Assembly (NCBI RefSeq): GCF_008868175.1
Contig: NZ_WBKT01000044.1
Coordinates: 1-39,261 of the forward strand
DNA: 39,261 nt
Origin: Micromonospora sp. AMSO31t
GTDB lineage: Bacteria > Actinomycetota > Actinomycetes > Mycobacteriales > Micromonosporaceae
Direction: 5' to 3'
Position 1 is the first letter of the stretch. Each line of letters starts with the position of its first letter. The notes under the pieces were generated by a model. It was not told the origin of the DNA and did not search any database. It worked only from the letters and a program-made list of their open reading frames with translations. Below are positions 39,000-39,261 of the stretch, piece after piece. The position numbers and the translations under genes are program-made.

Positions 39000-39261
39000 C
39001 AGCCCTCCCCCTCCTCGGCGTCGGCGCCCGGCGCCGGCCGGGCCGGGCCGGGCGGTCCCTCACCCGCCGGCTCCTGCCGCGCGGGGCCGGCCGGCCGCTC
39101 GCCGGGCACCGGACGCCCGAGCGGACCCGGCTCCTGCGGCGGAGGGGCGGGCTCCCGGCGCGCCGGACCGGTCGGCCGGCTCGCGGTGGGGCGTTCGTCG
39201 GTGGCCGGACGCGCCGGACGCTCACCCGGCTCCGGACGCGCGGGACGGGCCGGACGCTCAC
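38999..39261 (-). CDS. C-terminal end of the gene upstream of nuoH (Pro/Arg-rich tail)
   Basis: The frame that ends in the TGA at 39001-38999 is open to the right edge. It encodes 86 residues of low complexity with repeated words such as ERPARPA, RPEPG and PARQEPAGEG, ending ADAEEGEG. It is coupled to nuoH by a 1-nt overlap. From its place it should be a complex I subunit (nuoD in short nuo clusters, nuoG in full ones) with a disordered tail. The body is outside the window, so the identity is inference. Confidence 0.6.
   Translation of the reverse strand, partial: ERPARPARPEPGERPARPATDERPTASRPTGPARREPAPPPQEPGPLGRPVPGERPAGPARQEPAGEGPPGPARPAPGADAEEGEG

Overview
The window is very GC-rich (about 70% by eye), with codons ending mostly in G or C, GTG and TTG starts, and TAnnnT -10 boxes. 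Its gene order is that of a high-GC actinobacterium. Family details (RpoC and RpoB closely like mycobacterial and streptomycete proteins, htpX beside a nuo cluster, and a short intergenic repeat I associate with Micromonospora and Salinispora) point to Micromonosporaceae. This assignment is inference; there is no rRNA gene to confirm it.

Region 1 (1-16101, almost all minus strand) is the conserved transcription/translation block. In transcription order it runs tRNA-Thr, tRNA-Met, rpmG, hadA-hadB, tRNA-Trp, secE-nusG, rplK-rplA, an ABC-transporter pair, rplJ-rplL, rpoB-rpoC, a small membrane protein, and the start of another minus-strand gene at the left edge. The block is divided by strong hairpins: rpmG/hadA, nusG/rplK, rplA/ABC, the rplJ leader, rplL/rpoB, rpoB/rpoC and after rpoC. 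Well-formed promoters can be read before tRNA-Thr, rpmG, tRNA-Trp, rplJ and rpoB, and hadA looks leaderless.

Region 2 (16198-29196) is an accessory stretch on both strands. It holds a membrane GGDEF-EAL cyclic-di-GMP protein preceded by an unannotated 47-residue peptide gene, an epoxide hydrolase, a VOC protein, two methyltransferases, tRNA-Tyr (with encoded CCA), a YajQ-family protein and an APH-family phosphotransferase. It continues with a 31-residue membrane peptide, an MFS transporter, a DUF6065-like protein translationally coupled to a second MFS transporter, and the protease HtpX. Several of these genes appear to be transcribed without a leader.

Region 3 (29344-39261) is a respiratory complex I cluster on the minus strand: (end of the gene before nuoH)-nuoH, then nuoI-J-K-L-M-N. 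Most junctions overlap by 1-4 nt. The run is broken between nuoH and nuoI by about 2.2 kb carrying a Uma2-family protein (+), a SnoaL-like protein (-) and a Xi-class GST-like protein (+). A 54-bp sequence resembling a dispersed repeat sits exactly between nuoM and nuoN. The cluster resembles the second, shorter nuo set of actinomycetes, which sits next to htpX and lacks the NADH-input subunits. The part that would prove this lies beyond the right edge.

The most interesting leads are the interrupted nuo cluster, the DUF6065-MFS neighbourhood with its tiny membrane peptide, the small peptide ahead of the cyclic-di-GMP protein, and the rplJ leader with a terminator hairpin. I found no CRISPR array, insertion sequence, prophage or replication origin.
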